DNA of 64,000 nt from DASPKT01 sp035626475 (GCA_035626475.1 DASPNP010000078.1:17767-81766); one strand, 5' to 3'; shown: positions 1-8,727, counted from the stretch's first letter. The notes: generated by a model not told the origin, from the sequence alone. Program-made: numbers and translations.

Positions 1-881
1 TCCATCTCGACGACGTCGGCGCGCAGCTCCTCCACCTCCGGCCCCTCGGGCAGCATGGCGAGTTCCAGCTTCATGCGGGTCAAGGGCGTGCGGAGGTCGT
101 GGCTGACGCCGGCCAGCATCTCGGTGCGCTGGCTGATCTGGCGCTGGATGCGCTCTCGCATCAGCAGGAAGGCGGTGGCGGCCTGCCGCACCTCCGCCGC
201 CCCCTCCGGCCGGAAGTCCGGCACGTCGCGCCCCTTGCCGAAGGCGTCGGCGGCGCTGGCGAGGCGGCGGATCGGGCGGATCTGGTTGCGCATGAACAGG
301 ATGCCGATGGTGACCAACACCAGCGAGCTGCCGATCATCCACATGATGAAGAGGTAGGAGGTGAAGCTGAACAGGCGCCGCTCCGGCGACATGATCGACA
401 GCACCCCGTCCGGCATCTGCACCCGGATCTCGTACCATTCATGGGCGACGTTGGTGTCGATGCGCCAGGGCCGCCGCACCCGCTCGTCCAGGGCGCGCGC
501 CAGCGTGTGCTCCAGCGTGCCGCGCAGGCGCTGGCGGGGCGGCAGCTCCTCGCCGGGCAGCCAGGTCAGCGCCAGATCGACCGTGCCGGCGGCGCGGGCC
601 AGCGTGTCGGCCCGCTCGTCGGACGTGGCGTCGCGCTCGATCTCCTCGATGATCATGGCGATCTCGCCGGCGACCGCGAAGGCCAGCCGGTTGGTCATCG
701 TGTCCCAGTGCCGGTCGTAGAAGACGAAGGTGGCGATGGCCTGGGCCAGCACCACGGGCGTCATCATGATCAGCAGCGAGCGGCCGAACAGGGTGCGCGG
801 CAGGAAGCGCTTCAGGAAGCGGAAGGGGCGGGGCCGCCGTGCCGCCGCCGCCCGCGCGATGCGCTCGCCGACGACGCTCAT
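1..881 (-). CDS. EnvZ-like sensor histidine kinase (C-terminus cut by window edge)
   Basis: Membrane sensor kinase that would phosphorylate the OmpR-type regulator encoded just upstream. The visible 293 codons show a basic N-terminus, a first membrane segment (LLIMMTPVVLAQAIATFVF), a periplasmic loop of about 110 residues, a second membrane segment (LFIMWMIGSSLVLVTIGILF), a HAMP linker, and a HisKA H-box (GVSHDLRTPLTRMK) with the phospho-accepting His coded near base 97. The ATP-binding domain lies outside the window. The ATG at 881 is preceded by GGGAG about 10 bases away. It starts 16 bp after the response-regulator stop, so petP, petR and this kinase form one unit. The ATG at 898, overlapping that stop, runs into a stop codon and is not the start. 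Confidence 0.9.
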   Translation of the reverse strand, partial: MSVVGERIARAAAARRPRPFRFLKRFLPRTLFGRSLLIMMTPVVLAQAIATFVFYDRHWDTMTNRLAFAVAGEIAMIIEEIERDATSDERADTLARAAGTVDLALTWLPGEELPPRQRLRGTLEHTLARALDERVRRPWRIDTNVAHEWYEIRVQMPDGVLSIMSPERRLFSFTSYLFIMWMIGSSLVLVTIGILFMRNQIRPIRRLASAADAFGKGRDVPDFRPEGAAEVRQAATAFLLMRERIQRQISQRTEMLAGVSHDLRTPLTRMKLELAMLPEGPEVEELRADVVEM

Positions 882-897
882 CCCAGTCTGACTCCCA

Positions 898-1581
898 TCA
901 GTCGGGCCTCAGCACGTAGCCCTCGCCGCGGACCGTGTGGAGATAGCGCGGCATGCGCGGATCCTCCTCGATCTTGCGGCGCAGGCGGGTGACCTGCACG
1001 TCGATGGTGCGGGCATTGCCGTCCACCTTGGCGCGCTGCACCAGTTCCTCGCGGGTCAGCACGATGCCGGGCTCGGCCGCCAGCACCTTCAGCAGGGCGG
1101 ACTCGGCGGTGGTGAGGCGGACCAGCGTCTCGCCGTCGCGCAGCTCCTCGCGCTGCGGGTCGAACAGCCAGCGCCCCAGCCGCACCTCGGCCGCCAACGC
1201 CTGGGGGCGGGGCACGCGGCGCAGGATGGAGTTGATGCGCAGCACCAGCTCGCGCGGCTCGAAGGGCTTGGCCAGATAGTCGTCGGCACCCGCCTCCAGC
1301 CCGGCGATGCGGTCGTCCGGCTGGCCGCGCGCGGTCAGCAGCAGGATCGGCACGCGTCCCTGGGCGCGCAAGGACCGGGTCAGCTCCAGCCCGCTCTCGC
1401 CGGGCATCATGACGTCCAGCACCAGCAGGTCGAAGCTCAGCGCCTCCAGCCGGGCGCGCGCCTCGGACGCATTGCCGGCGGTGCTGACCATGAAGCCGCT
1501 CTGCGCCAGATAGCGCCTGAGCGCCTCGCGCAGGCGGGTGTCGTCGTCAACGACCAGGATATGCGGAAGGTCCTCGCTCAC
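898..1581 (-). CDS. petR: OmpR-family response regulator (PetR-like)
   Basis: DNA-binding response regulator of 227 residues. The receiver domain (about 5-120) has the acidic pair at 12-13, the phospho-acceptor Asp56 in LVLDVMMPG, and Lys104 in AKPFEP. A winged-helix output domain follows (about 130-225), ending in TIDVQVTRLRRKIEED and the wing VRGEGYVL. It is sandwiched between a MarR regulator 59 bp upstream and an EnvZ-like kinase 16 bp downstream. In Rhodobacter capsulatus the same MarR/OmpR pair is petP-petR, needed for cytochrome bc1 expression. The name rests on that gene order plus family resemblance. The targets in this organism cannot be read from the sequence. Confidence 0.85.
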   Translation of the reverse strand: MSEDLPHILVVDDDTRLREALRRYLAQSGFMVSTAGNASEARARLEALSFDLLVLDVMMPGESGLELTRSLRAQGRVPILLLTARGQPDDRIAGLEAGADDYLAKPFEPRELVLRINSILRRVPRPQALAAEVRLGRWLFDPQREELRDGETLVRLTTAESALLKVLAAEPGIVLTREELVQRAKVDGNARTIDVQVTRLRRKIEEDPRMPRYLHTVRGEGYVLRPD

Positions 1582-1640
1582 CGGCTCGACCCCATGGGCA
1601 AAGGGAGACGGATCATAACACGGAACTCAAGGTCGGGCGC

Positions 1641-2150
1641 TCAACGGCGCGGCCCCGGCACGGGCGGCTTGGGCGGCGCGAACTTGGCGCGGTCCTCCTC
1701 GTCCACGATGCCCAGCATCACGGTGCGGAAGCCCTCCACCGCCTCGGCGCCGGCACGGCGGTAGGCGCGGGCGATGCGCTGGCGCTGGTTCTCCGACAGC
1801 TGCCGCTCCAGCTCCACCCCCTTGGGCGTCAGCTCCAGCAGGCGCTGGCGGCGGTCGCGGGTGCCCTGGCGCTGCACCACGAACTCCTCGCGCACCAGGT
1901 CCTGCAGCACCCGCGACAGGCTCTGCTTGGTGATGCGCAGGATCGCCAGCAGCTCGGTCACGGTGATCTGCGGGTGCCGCCCCACGAAATAGATGACCCT
2001 GTGATGCGCGCGGCCAAGGCCGATTTTTGCGAGCATCGCGTCGGGTTCGGCGGTAAAGTCCCGGTAGGCGAAGTACAGGAGCTCGATCGCCTGACGCAGC
2101 TCCTCCTCGCGAAGGAACAGCGGGTTCACCCCGGTCTTGACGTCGGTCAT
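1641..2150 (-). CDS. petP: MarR-family transcriptional regulator (PetP-like)
   Basis: A 169-residue MarR/PadR-type winged-helix regulator. The N-terminal helix (EEELRQAIELLYFAYRDF) is a dimerisation segment. The HTH lies around residues 60-95 (ITVTELLAILRITKQSLSRVL), followed by the wing QGTRDRRQRLLELTPKG. The C-terminus ends in a proline-rich tail. It is first in the petP-petR-kinase unit and divergent from ilvE, with 132 bp between the two starts, so it may control its own promoter and possibly ilvE. The Rhodobacter petP assignment comes from context. The ligand is unknown. Confidence 0.8.
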   Translation of the reverse strand: MTDVKTGVNPLFLREEELRQAIELLYFAYRDFTAEPDAMLAKIGLGRAHHRVIYFVGRHPQITVTELLAILRITKQSLSRVLQDLVREEFVVQRQGTRDRRQRLLELTPKGVELERQLSENQRQRIARAYRRAGAEAVEGFRTVMLGIVDEEDRAKFAPPKPPVPGPRR

Positions 2151-2168
2151 GGAAGTACGTCAGCCATG

Positions 2169-2196
2169 TTGACATTTCCGGGTTGGATCGTATCGT
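2169..2196 (+). promoter_or_regulatory. Candidate sigma70-type promoter for ilvE
   Basis: TTGACA at 2169-2174 is followed after 16 bases by TATCGT (four of six matches to TATAAT) at 2191-2196, about 87 bp upstream of the ilvE ATG. The element lies in the divergent petP/ilvE gap and overlaps a small inverted repeat (CCGGGT...ACCCGG) that could be a regulator site. This is motif matching only. Confidence 0.4.
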
Positions 2197-2282
2197 AAAA
2201 CGACCCGGCTGGGACAAATTGTTTCCGCAAAGGCGGCGACGTTGGAACCCGGCGGGAGACAGACCAAGGAAACGGCCCCAAG

Positions 2283-3179
2283 ATGTCCATCATCCCCTTT
2301 CACGACCGCGACGGCGTCATCTGGTTCGACGGCGAGATGGTGCCGTGGCGCGACGCCAAGATCCACGTGCTGACGCACGGGCTGCATTACGGCAGCTGTG
2401 TATTCGAAGGGGAGAGGGTTTACAACGGCAACGTCTTCAAGCTGCGCGAGCACTCGCAGCGCCTGATCGACAGCGCCGAGCTGCTGGGCTTCAAGATCCC
2501 CTACTCGGTCGAGGAGATCGACCGCGCCACCATCGACACGGTGAAGGCGACCAACCTGACCGACGCCTATGTGCGCCCGGTCGCCTGGCGCGGCAGCGAG
2601 ATGATGGGCGTCGCCGCCCAGGCCAACAAGATCCACCTCGCCATCGCCGTCTGGGCCTGGCCGAGCTACTTCTCGCCCGAGGCGAAGATGGCCGGCATCA
2701 AGATCAAGACCTCGCCCTGGAAGCGCCCGGCCCCCGACACGGCGCCGACCCGCTCCAAGGCCGCCGGCCTCTACATGATCTGCACGCTGAGCAAGCACTG
2801 GGCGGAGAACCAGGGCCTGCAGGACGCGCTGATGCTGGACTACCGGGGCCAAGTGGCCGAGGCGACGGGCGCCAACTTCTTCATGGTGGTCGACGGCGTC
2901 ATCCACACGCCGACGCCGGACTGCTTCCTGGACGGCATCACGCGCCGCACCGTTATCGACCTCGCCAAGCGCCGGGGCTACAAGGTGGTCGAGCGGGCGA
3001 TCTTCCCGGACGAGCTGAAGAACGCCCAGGAGATCTTCCTGACCGGCACCGCCGCCGAGGTGACGCCGGTCGGCCAGATCGACGACATCAAATACACCCC
3101 GGGCGAGGTCTGCCGCACTCTGGTGCAGGACTATGACGATTTGGTTCGCGGCCGTCTGGACGTGAAGGCCGCCGAGTAA
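2283..3179 (+). CDS. ilvE: Branched-chain amino acid aminotransferase
   Basis: Cytosolic PLP enzyme of fold type IV that transfers the amino group between glutamate and the keto acids of valine, leucine and isoleucine. At 298 residues it is the usual family length. Visible landmarks are LTHGLHYGSCVFEG near the N-terminus, the likely PLP Schiff-base Lys159 in TRSKAAGLY, EATGANFF, and the phosphate-binding FLTGTAAEVTPVG near the C-terminus. The ATG at 2283 has AAGGAAA upstream. The gene stands alone, divergent from petP, and ends at a strong intrinsic terminator 27 bp after the stop. Confidence 0.95.
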   Translation: MSIIPFHDRDGVIWFDGEMVPWRDAKIHVLTHGLHYGSCVFEGERVYNGNVFKLREHSQRLIDSAELLGFKIPYSVEEIDRATIDTVKATNLTDAYVRPVAWRGSEMMGVAAQANKIHLAIAVWAWPSYFSPEAKMAGIKIKTSPWKRPAPDTAPTRSKAAGLYMICTLSKHWAENQGLQDALMLDYRGQVAEATGANFFMVVDGVIHTPTPDCFLDGITRRTVIDLAKRRGYKVVERAIFPDELKNAQEIFLTGTAAEVTPVGQIDDIKYTPGEVCRTLVQDYDDLVRGRLDVKAAE

Positions 3180-3205
3180 GGCATCGTTCCGGGAACGGAA
3201 TGAGC

Positions 3206-3236
3206 AAGGCCCCGGGGGAAGCCCCGGGGCCTTTTC
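3206..3236 (+). terminator. Intrinsic terminator of ilvE
   Basis: A 12-bp perfect stem, AAGGCCCCGGGG (3206-3217) and CCCCGGGGCCTT (3222-3233), closes a GAAG loop and runs into TTTTC. It sits 27 bp after the ilvE stop. Confidence 0.9.
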
Positions 3237-3245
3237 TATTGTTTA

Positions 3246-3443
3246 TCCCTCTCCCCCTGCGGGAGAGGGATGGGACCCGCGCGGAGCGTGGGAGGGTGAG
3301 GGGGCGGCAGCCCTTGGGCTGACGTTCTCAACCGTTGTCCCAGGACCACCCGTCGAGAAGGCCCGGGCTGCCGCCCGGTCCACCCCTCATCCTCGCCAAG
3401 CCATGGCTTGGGGCCCCATCCTTCTCCCGCAAGGGGAGAAGGA
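3246..3443. repeat. Dispersed palindromic repeat, family 1, copy 1
   Basis: The element starts with the hairpin CTCTCCCCCTGCGGGAGAGG and ends with the related hairpin CTTCTCCCGCAAGGGGAGAAG. Its inner arms are GGGAGGGTGAGGGG on the left and CACCCCTCATCCT on the right, so the whole 198 bp can fold back on itself. A second copy lies at 13705-13942 with the same arms but a different centre. Both copies sit between the 3' ends of convergent genes. There is no coding capacity. Similar sequences are common in G+C-rich proteobacterial genomes. Confidence 0.85.
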
Positions 3444-3452
3444 TAAAAATCA

Positions 3453-4742
3453 TCACCCCACCGCCGCCTCAACCGCCGGCGCATCCGCGTTCGCCACCGG
3501 GTCGGGGGGCAGGCGGATGGTGACGGTGGTGCCGGCGCCGGGGGTGGAGGAAATCTCCATGCTGCCGCCCAGCATCTCGACGAAGCGGCGGGTCAGCGGC
3601 AGGCCGAGGCCGGTGCCCTTGTGGCCGGCATGGGGGCTGGCGCCGCGCACCTGGCCGAAGGGCTTCATGGCGGTGGCGAGGTCCTGCGGCGCCATGCCGA
3701 CGCCGGTGTCGCGCACCACCAGGATCAGCGCGCCGCCGTCCGTCTCCGGCTTCACCTCGACCGTCACGCGCCCGCCCTTGGGCGTGAACTTGACCGCGTT
3801 GGAGGCGAGGTTCAGCACGATCTGACGGACCTTCTCCGGATCGGTGCGGATGGTAAGCGGCGTCGCCGGCACATCGACGTTCAGGATGACGCCGCTGCCC
3901 TCCGCCAGGGTGCGCAGCAGGCGCACGCTGTCGGAGACGACGCGGCCGACATCGACGCTGCGGATCTCCAGCCGGCCCTTGCCGGACTCGGCCTTGGCGA
4001 GGTCCAGCGTGCCCTCCACCAGGTCGAGCAGGTGGGTGCCGGCCTGGTGGATGTCGCCGGCGTACTCGACATAGCGCGGATCGCCTACCGGCCCGTGCAC
4101 CTGGGCGCGCAGCAGCTCGGCGAAGCCGATGACGGCGTTCAGCGGGGTGCGCAGCTCATGCGCGGCGTTCGCCAGGAACTCGCTCTTGTCGCGGTTGCGC
4201 TGCTCGGACCGCGCGAGTTGCGTCTCCAGCCGGGTCTCGGCCTGGCGCAGCACGTCGATCGCCTCCTGCAGCCGGGCGGTGCGCTCCGCCACGACCGCCT
4301 CCAGCCGCTGGTTCTGCTCAAGCAGCTGGCGCCGCAGATACTGCATCTGGGCGAGGTTGGCGACGCGCGCCAGCAGCTCGTGCCGGTCGCAGGGCTTGCT
4401 GACGAAGTCGTTGGCGCCGCGTTCCAGCGCCGCGACGCGCAGGTCGCGCTCGGACTTGCCGGTCAGCATCAGCACGGCCGGCCGGGGGGCGAGGTCGGCC
4501 GCCTCCAGCGCCTCCATCACCCCGAGGCCGTCCAGGTGCGGCATGACATAGTCGAGGATGAGGACGTCCGGCCGGAACTCCTTGCAGGCGCGCAAGGCTT
4601 CGCGCGGGTCGGCCAGAGTCTCCACGGCGCCGTAGCCGGCCTGCCGCAGCAGATCACCAATGAAATGAAGGTTCGTCCGGCTGTCGTCGATCACGAGAAC
4701 TCGTGACGATTCTAGCACCGGAGCACGTATCGCTGCTGGCAT
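3453..4742 (-). CDS. Receiver-histidine kinase hybrid (soluble)
   Basis: A 429-residue signalling protein without membrane segments. It has an N-terminal receiver domain (about 14-130; acidic pair at 19-20, phospho-acceptor Asp64 in LILDYVMP, Lys in VSKPCDR), a coiled-coil linker (about 130-185), a HisKA H-box with His195 (ANAAHELRTPLNAVIGFAEL), and an HATPase domain with N-box (LNLASNAVKFTPKGG), G1 (DTGVGM) and G2 (GTGLGLPL). A receiver in front of the kinase suggests that kinase activity is controlled by phosphotransfer from another protein. The gene is alone and convergent with ilvE. The upstream 105 bp is the only room for its promoter. Partner and output are unknown. Confidence 0.9.
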   Translation of the reverse strand: MPAAIRAPVLESSRVLVIDDSRTNLHFIGDLLRQAGYGAVETLADPREALRACKEFRPDVLILDYVMPHLDGLGVMEALEAADLAPRPAVLMLTGKSERDLRVAALERGANDFVSKPCDRHELLARVANLAQMQYLRRQLLEQNQRLEAVVAERTARLQEAIDVLRQAETRLETQLARSEQRNRDKSEFLANAAHELRTPLNAVIGFAELLRAQVHGPVGDPRYVEYAGDIHQAGTHLLDLVEGTLDLAKAESGKGRLEIRSVDVGRVVSDSVRLLRTLAEGSGVILNVDVPATPLTIRTDPEKVRQIVLNLASNAVKFTPKGGRVTVEVKPETDGGALILVVRDTGVGMAPQDLATAMKPFGQVRGASPHAGHKGTGLGLPLTRRFVEMLGGSMEISSTPGAGTTVTIRLPPDPVANADAPAVEAAVG

Positions 4743-4847
4743 GTGAGGCGTTTTCCCTCTCCCTTGGTGCTATCCTAGCGGGGAGCGGGCGCCCTGTCGC
4801 CTGCGCGATTCGCAAGAGTGGGTGAAAGGAAGCGGTGGGTCTCGGAA

Positions 4848-5306
4848 CTAAGGAGTAGTTCCCCAGCGCGCGGCAGCATCGTCGTCGCTGTCCTTGGCCT
4901 CGACCCAGCGGGCGCCCGTCCCTGTCTCCTCAAGCTTCCAGAAGGGAGCTCTGGTCTTCAGCCAGTCCATCAGGAACCAGCAGGCCTCGAAAGCGGCGGC
5001 GCGGTGGGCGCTGGCGCAGGCCACCAGCACGATGCGGTCGCCGGGCTCCAGCCGGCCGTAGCGGTGGATCACCAGCGTGGCGTCCAGCGGCCAGCGCGCG
5101 CGCGCCTCCGCCTCGATCGCCTCCAGCTGGCGCTCGGTCATGCCGGGATAATGCTCCAGCGTCATGGCGCCGACCGTCTCGCCGCCCGCCATGTCGCGCA
5201 CCAGCCCGACGAAGCTGCACAGGCCGCCGATCGAGGGATTGCCCCGGGTCAGCGCATCCAGCTCGGCGCCGATGTCGAAATCCTCCGCCTGGACACGAAC
5301 TGCCAT
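4848..5306 (-). CDS. moaE: Molybdopterin synthase catalytic subunit MoaE
   Basis: The large subunit of molybdopterin synthase (152 residues) uses the MoaD thiocarboxylate to put the dithiolene sulfurs into precursor Z. Typical MoaE features are GGLCSFVGLVRD near the N-terminus, LEHYPGMTERQLEAI, and the late RAAAFEACWFLMDWLKTRAPFWK with the catalytic Lys region. The ATG at 5306 (MAVRVQAEDFDIG) is chosen because the reading frame upstream of it lies inside moaD. It starts 8 bp after moaD and ends the uvrC-pgsA-moaD-moaE operon. The cofactor would serve molybdoenzymes such as the hydroxylase at 18-20.7 kb. Confidence 0.93.
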   Translation of the reverse strand: MAVRVQAEDFDIGAELDALTRGNPSIGGLCSFVGLVRDMAGGETVGAMTLEHYPGMTERQLEAIEAEARARWPLDATLVIHRYGRLEPGDRIVLVACASAHRAAAFEACWFLMDWLKTRAPFWKLEETGTGARWVEAKDSDDDAAARWGTTP

Positions 5307-5314
5307 GGCGCGCC

Positions 5315-5566
5315 TCAGCCGCCGGTGACGGGCGGGAACAGCGCGACCTCGTCGCCCGGCCGCACCGGGTGGGAGAAGGGAACGTATTCCTGGTTCACCG
5401 CCACCTTGACCACCGAGACGTTCGCCAGCGCGTCGGCATAGCCGGGGCCGCGGCCCTTCAGCCATTCCACCAGCCCGGCGACGTCGCGCACCTCGGCCGG
5501 CGGGTCGAGATCCTCCTCGGAGCGGCCGATGCGGGTGCGCAGCCAGGCGAAGTAGAGCAGCTTCAC
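5315..5566 (-). CDS. moaD: Molybdopterin synthase sulfur carrier subunit MoaD
   Basis: A ubiquitin-like sulfur carrier of 83 residues ending in the required double glycine (PPVTGG). That terminus is adenylated and thiocarboxylated before sulfur is handed to MoaE. The N-terminus KLLYFAWLRTRIG and the segment VAVNQEYVPFSHPVRPGDEVALFPPV are characteristic. The start is a GTG at 5566 with AGAGG about 8 bases upstream. No in-frame ATG gives the right length. The gene follows pgsA by 14 bp and precedes moaE by 8 bp. Confidence 0.92.
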   Translation of the reverse strand: MKLLYFAWLRTRIGRSEEDLDPPAEVRDVAGLVEWLKGRGPGYADALANVSVVKVAVNQEYVPFSHPVRPGDEVALFPPVTGG

Positions 5567-5580
5567 GGGAAGAACCTCTC

Positions 5581-6150
5581 TCAAACGCCGCGCGACGGCT
5601 CCAGCATGTGCTTCAGCCCCGCGCGCAGATAGTCCCAGCCGGTGACCAGCGTCAGGATCGCCGCCGCCCACAGGCCGACGTCGCCGATCAGCGTCACCGG
5701 CAGAAAGTCCGGCCCGTCGTCGCCCACGATCAGAACGCCGATGGCGACCATCTGGATCGCCGTCTTCCATTTGGCAAGGCGGCTGACCGGGACCGAGATG
5801 CGCAGGCCGGCCAGATATTCGCGCAGGCCCGACACCATGACCTCGCGCAGCAGGATGATGACGGCGGGCAGCACGGAGCTGTCCTCGATCTTGTCCACGG
5901 CCACCAGCACGAACAGCACGGCCGCGACCAGCAGCTTATCGGCGATGGGGTCGAGGAAGCGGCCGATGACCGACTCCTCGTGCCAAGCGCGGGCCAGGTA
6001 GCCGTCGACCCAGTCGGTGAAGCCGGCCAGCGCGAACAGCACGCAGCAGGTCCAGGCGGCCCACGCCTCCGGGATGAACAGCAGGCCCAGGATCACCGGG
6101 ATCACGGCGATGCGGGATAGGGTCAGGAGGTTCGGCAGACTGGTCAGCAT
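5581..6150 (-). CDS. pgsA: CDP-diacylglycerol-glycerol-3-phosphate 3-phosphatidyltransferase
   Basis: Inner-membrane enzyme of 189 residues making phosphatidylglycerol phosphate, the first committed step to phosphatidylglycerol and cardiolipin. The CDP-alcohol phosphotransferase signature is complete: in DGYLARAWHEESVIGRFLD followed by PIAD, the D-G-x2-A-R-x8-G-x3-D-x3-D spacing holds. About five hydrophobic segments cover the rest. I chose the ATG at 6150 (MLTSLPNLLTLSRI). A GTG two codons earlier at 6156 is an alternative. It sits between uvrC (57 bp gap) and moaD (14 bp gap). Confidence 0.94.
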   Translation of the reverse strand: MLTSLPNLLTLSRIAVIPVILGLLFIPEAWAAWTCCVLFALAGFTDWVDGYLARAWHEESVIGRFLDPIADKLLVAAVLFVLVAVDKIEDSSVLPAVIILLREVMVSGLREYLAGLRISVPVSRLAKWKTAIQMVAIGVLIVGDDGPDFLPVTLIGDVGLWAAAILTLVTGWDYLRAGLKHMLEPSRGV

Positions 6151-6207
6151 GATCACCCGGGCGCACCGGCCGGCGGTTTTCGCCCCGCTTGGCCGTCGCC
6201 GCGCATC

Positions 6208-8187
6208 CTAACCGTCCGGATGGAAGTGGTCATAGATGATTTTGGCCACCGACGCCGAGATGCCCTCGACATTCATCAGGTCGTTCAGCCCGGCGCGGCT
6301 GATGGCGCGGGCGGAGCCGAAGTGCAGCAGCAGCGCCTTCTTGCGCCTCGGTCCGATGCCCTGGATCTCGTCCAGCGGCGAGACGCCCAGCGCCTTCTCC
6401 CGCTTGGCCCGGTGGGTGCCGATGGCGAAGCGGTGCGCCTCGTCGCGCAGGCGCTGGAGGAAGTAGAGGACCGGGTCCTTGGCGTCCATGCCGAAGGGCG
6501 GGCGGCCCGGCATGAAGAAGCGCTCCTTGCCGGCGTCGCGCTGCAGCCCCTTGGCGATGGCGACATAGGGCACGTCGTCGATGCCCAGTTCCGAGAAGAC
6601 CTCGGTCGCCACCTTGAGCTGGCCCTCGCCGCCGTCGATCAGCACCAGGTCCGGCCAGGCGCCCTGGTCGCGCTCCGGATCGTCCTTCAGCGCGCGCTCG
6701 AAGCGGCGGGTCAGCACCTCGCGCATCGAGGCGTAGTCGTCGCCGCCCGCGCCGGCGGTGCGGATGTTGAACTTGCGGTAGGCGTTCTTCATGAAGCCTT
6801 CCGGCCCGGCCACGATCATGCCGCCGACGGCGTTGGTGCCCTGGATGTGGCTGTTGTCGTAGACCTCGATGCGCTTGGGCGGGGCATCCAGCCCGAACGC
6901 CTCGGCGACGCCGGCCAGCAGCTTCGCCTGGCTGCCGGTCTCGGCCATGCGGCGCCCCAGCGCCTCGCGGGCGTTGGTAAGCGCGTGGTCGATCGGCCGG
7001 CGCTTGTCGCCGCGCTTGGGCACCTGGATGTCCACCTTGTGGCCGGCGCGCATCGACAGCGCCTCGGCCAGCAGCTCCTGCTCCGGCAGCTCCTCGCTGA
7101 CCAGCACCAGCCCGGGCGCCGCCTTGTTCTCGTAGAACTGGGCGACGAAGGCGGCCATCACCTCCGCCGCGTCCTGGTTCTTGTCGTGGCTGGGGAAATA
7201 GGCGCGGTTGCCGTAGTTGCGCCCGCCGCGGAAGAAGAAGACCTGGATGCAGGTGGATCCCCCCTCCTGGAAGCCGGCCACCACGTCGGCATCCTCCACG
7301 CCGGGCACGTTGATGTCCTGGTGCGCCTGGATGGCGGTCAGCGCCCGGATGCGGTCGCGGAAGCGGGCGGCGGCTTCGAAGTCCAGCGACTCGGAGGCCT
7401 GCATCATCGAATCGGCCAGGCGCCGCTGGATGTCGCTGCTGCGGCCCGACAGGAAGTCCACCGCCTCGCGCACCTGGCCGGCATACTCCTCTTCCGAGAC
7501 GCGGCCGACGCAGGGCGCGGTGCAGCGCTTGATCTGGTGCTGCAGGCAGGGCCGCGTGCGGCTGGAGAAGACGCCGTCGGCGCAGTTGCGCAGCATGAAG
7601 GCGCGCTGCAGGGCGGTCATGGTGCGGTTCACCGCCCCGGCCGAGGCGAAGGGGCCGAAATAGTCCGCCTTCTGGTCGCGCGCTCCCCGGTGCTTGGTCA
7701 GGGCGGGATAGGGGTGGTCGCGGGTGATCATAATGTGCGGGAACGCCTTGTCGTCCCGCAGCAGCACGTTGTAGCGCGGCATCAGCCGCTTGATGAGGTT
7801 GCTCTCCAGCAGCAGCGCCTCGACCTCGGTGTGGGTGGTGATGAACTCCATCGACACCGTTTCCGAGATCATGCGCTGGATGCGCACGGGCTGCTTGGCC
7901 GGCAGGGTGTAGTTGGCGACGCGCTTCTTCAGGCTGCGCGCCTTGCCGACATAGAGGACGTCGCCCTCGCCGTTCATCATGCGGTAGACGCCGGGCGTGC
8001 CGGGCAGGGTGCGCAGATAGCCCCGGATCGTCTCCACGCCCCGGTTCAGGTCGGCGACGGTGCGCCTGCGCGGCTTCGCCGCAGCGGCGGTCGGGGTCGC
8101 GGCGGCCTCCTCGGGGGCGGTCTGCGGAATCGTGTCCTCGGTCATGGCCGACATGTTGGCGATCCGGCGGCTCCGGTCAATCGGCAT
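6208..8187 (-). CDS. uvrC: Excinuclease ABC subunit C
   Basis: Nucleotide-excision repair nuclease that cuts on both sides of the lesion in the UvrB-DNA complex. Order of domains in 659 residues: GIY-YIG nuclease (about 55-140, GVYRMMNGEGDVLYVGKARS), a cysteine-containing region, UVR/UvrB-binding motif (about 235-270), the RNase H-like 5' nuclease (YDNSHIQGTNAVGGMIV; LVLIDGGEGQL), and C-terminal helix-hairpin-helix DNA-binding repeats. The N-terminus carries about 35 extra Ala/Pro/Thr-rich residues. ATGs at 8154 and 8145 are possible shorter starts, and none has a strong ribosome site. It is first in the uvrC-pgsA-moaD-moaE operon. Confidence 0.95.
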   Translation of the reverse strand: MPIDRSRRIANMSAMTEDTIPQTAPEEAAATPTAAAAKPRRRTVADLNRGVETIRGYLRTLPGTPGVYRMMNGEGDVLYVGKARSLKKRVANYTLPAKQPVRIQRMISETVSMEFITTHTEVEALLLESNLIKRLMPRYNVLLRDDKAFPHIMITRDHPYPALTKHRGARDQKADYFGPFASAGAVNRTMTALQRAFMLRNCADGVFSSRTRPCLQHQIKRCTAPCVGRVSEEEYAGQVREAVDFLSGRSSDIQRRLADSMMQASESLDFEAAARFRDRIRALTAIQAHQDINVPGVEDADVVAGFQEGGSTCIQVFFFRGGRNYGNRAYFPSHDKNQDAAEVMAAFVAQFYENKAAPGLVLVSEELPEQELLAEALSMRAGHKVDIQVPKRGDKRRPIDHALTNAREALGRRMAETGSQAKLLAGVAEAFGLDAPPKRIEVYDNSHIQGTNAVGGMIVAGPEGFMKNAYRKFNIRTAGAGGDDYASMREVLTRRFERALKDDPERDQGAWPDLVLIDGGEGQLKVATEVFSELGIDDVPYVAIAKGLQRDAGKERFFMPGRPPFGMDAKDPVLYFLQRLRDEAHRFAIGTHRAKREKALGVSPLDEIQGIGPRRKKALLLHFGSARAISRAGLNDLMNVEGISASVAKIIYDHFHPDG

Positions 8188-8727
8188 AGGAACGGGCGTG
8201 GCGCTCGTCCGGCCCGGGCATAGTCCCCTGCCGAACGGCCGACTCTGGCCGGTCTAATCCGATCGGTGGAGAACCCGGATGGAAATCCACGATTCCTGTG
8301 GATAAGTCATGGGACAACCCACCTGCTGACGTGTGCGGGGCCAGAGTCCGCAAGGGATTCAGCGTTCTGCACAAAAATTAGGCAGAAAAAGCTAAGTCTT
8401 TGAAACAGGCCGATGTTTTTTCTGTCAAGGGGACACGGATGAGTCACAAAAGGGAATATTCGGCTTGACAGCGACTCGGTCGGGGGCGCTTCGCCGGGTG
8501 TGCAAAACTTTGCGTCCGGAAGCGCCCGTTGACTCCCATTGTTGCGCGCGATTTTGGGGTGGTATGACCCGGTGATCCCTCCGATCGGACTAAGACCCGC
8601 TAATCTGCGGCCCTGCCACCTGCGACTCGGTCAGGTTCCCCGGCGCGTCCGAGACGAGTCCGACGGCGCTTTCCCACAACCGGCGGCATGGTTAAGGTGC
8701 CCCCCCAAGAATCGGGTGGAGGGAACC
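8188..8727. other. 540-bp non-coding divergent region with DnaA box and A+T-rich stretch
   Basis: The region lies between the divergent starts of uvrC and the secreted amidohydrolase. I find no convincing gene. It holds a perfect DnaA-box sequence, TGTGGATAA at 8297-8305 (TTATCCACA on the other strand). An unusually A+T-rich stretch follows, 59 of 100 bases at 8361-8460, with short A and T runs. An isolated TTGACA at 8465 has no good -10 partner. Promoters of both flanking genes should be here. Confidence 0.6.

Noticed and set aside
8465..8494. Promoter starting at TTGACA 8465
   Set aside because: No acceptable -10 element is found at 15-19 bases; the following DNA is very G+C-rich.
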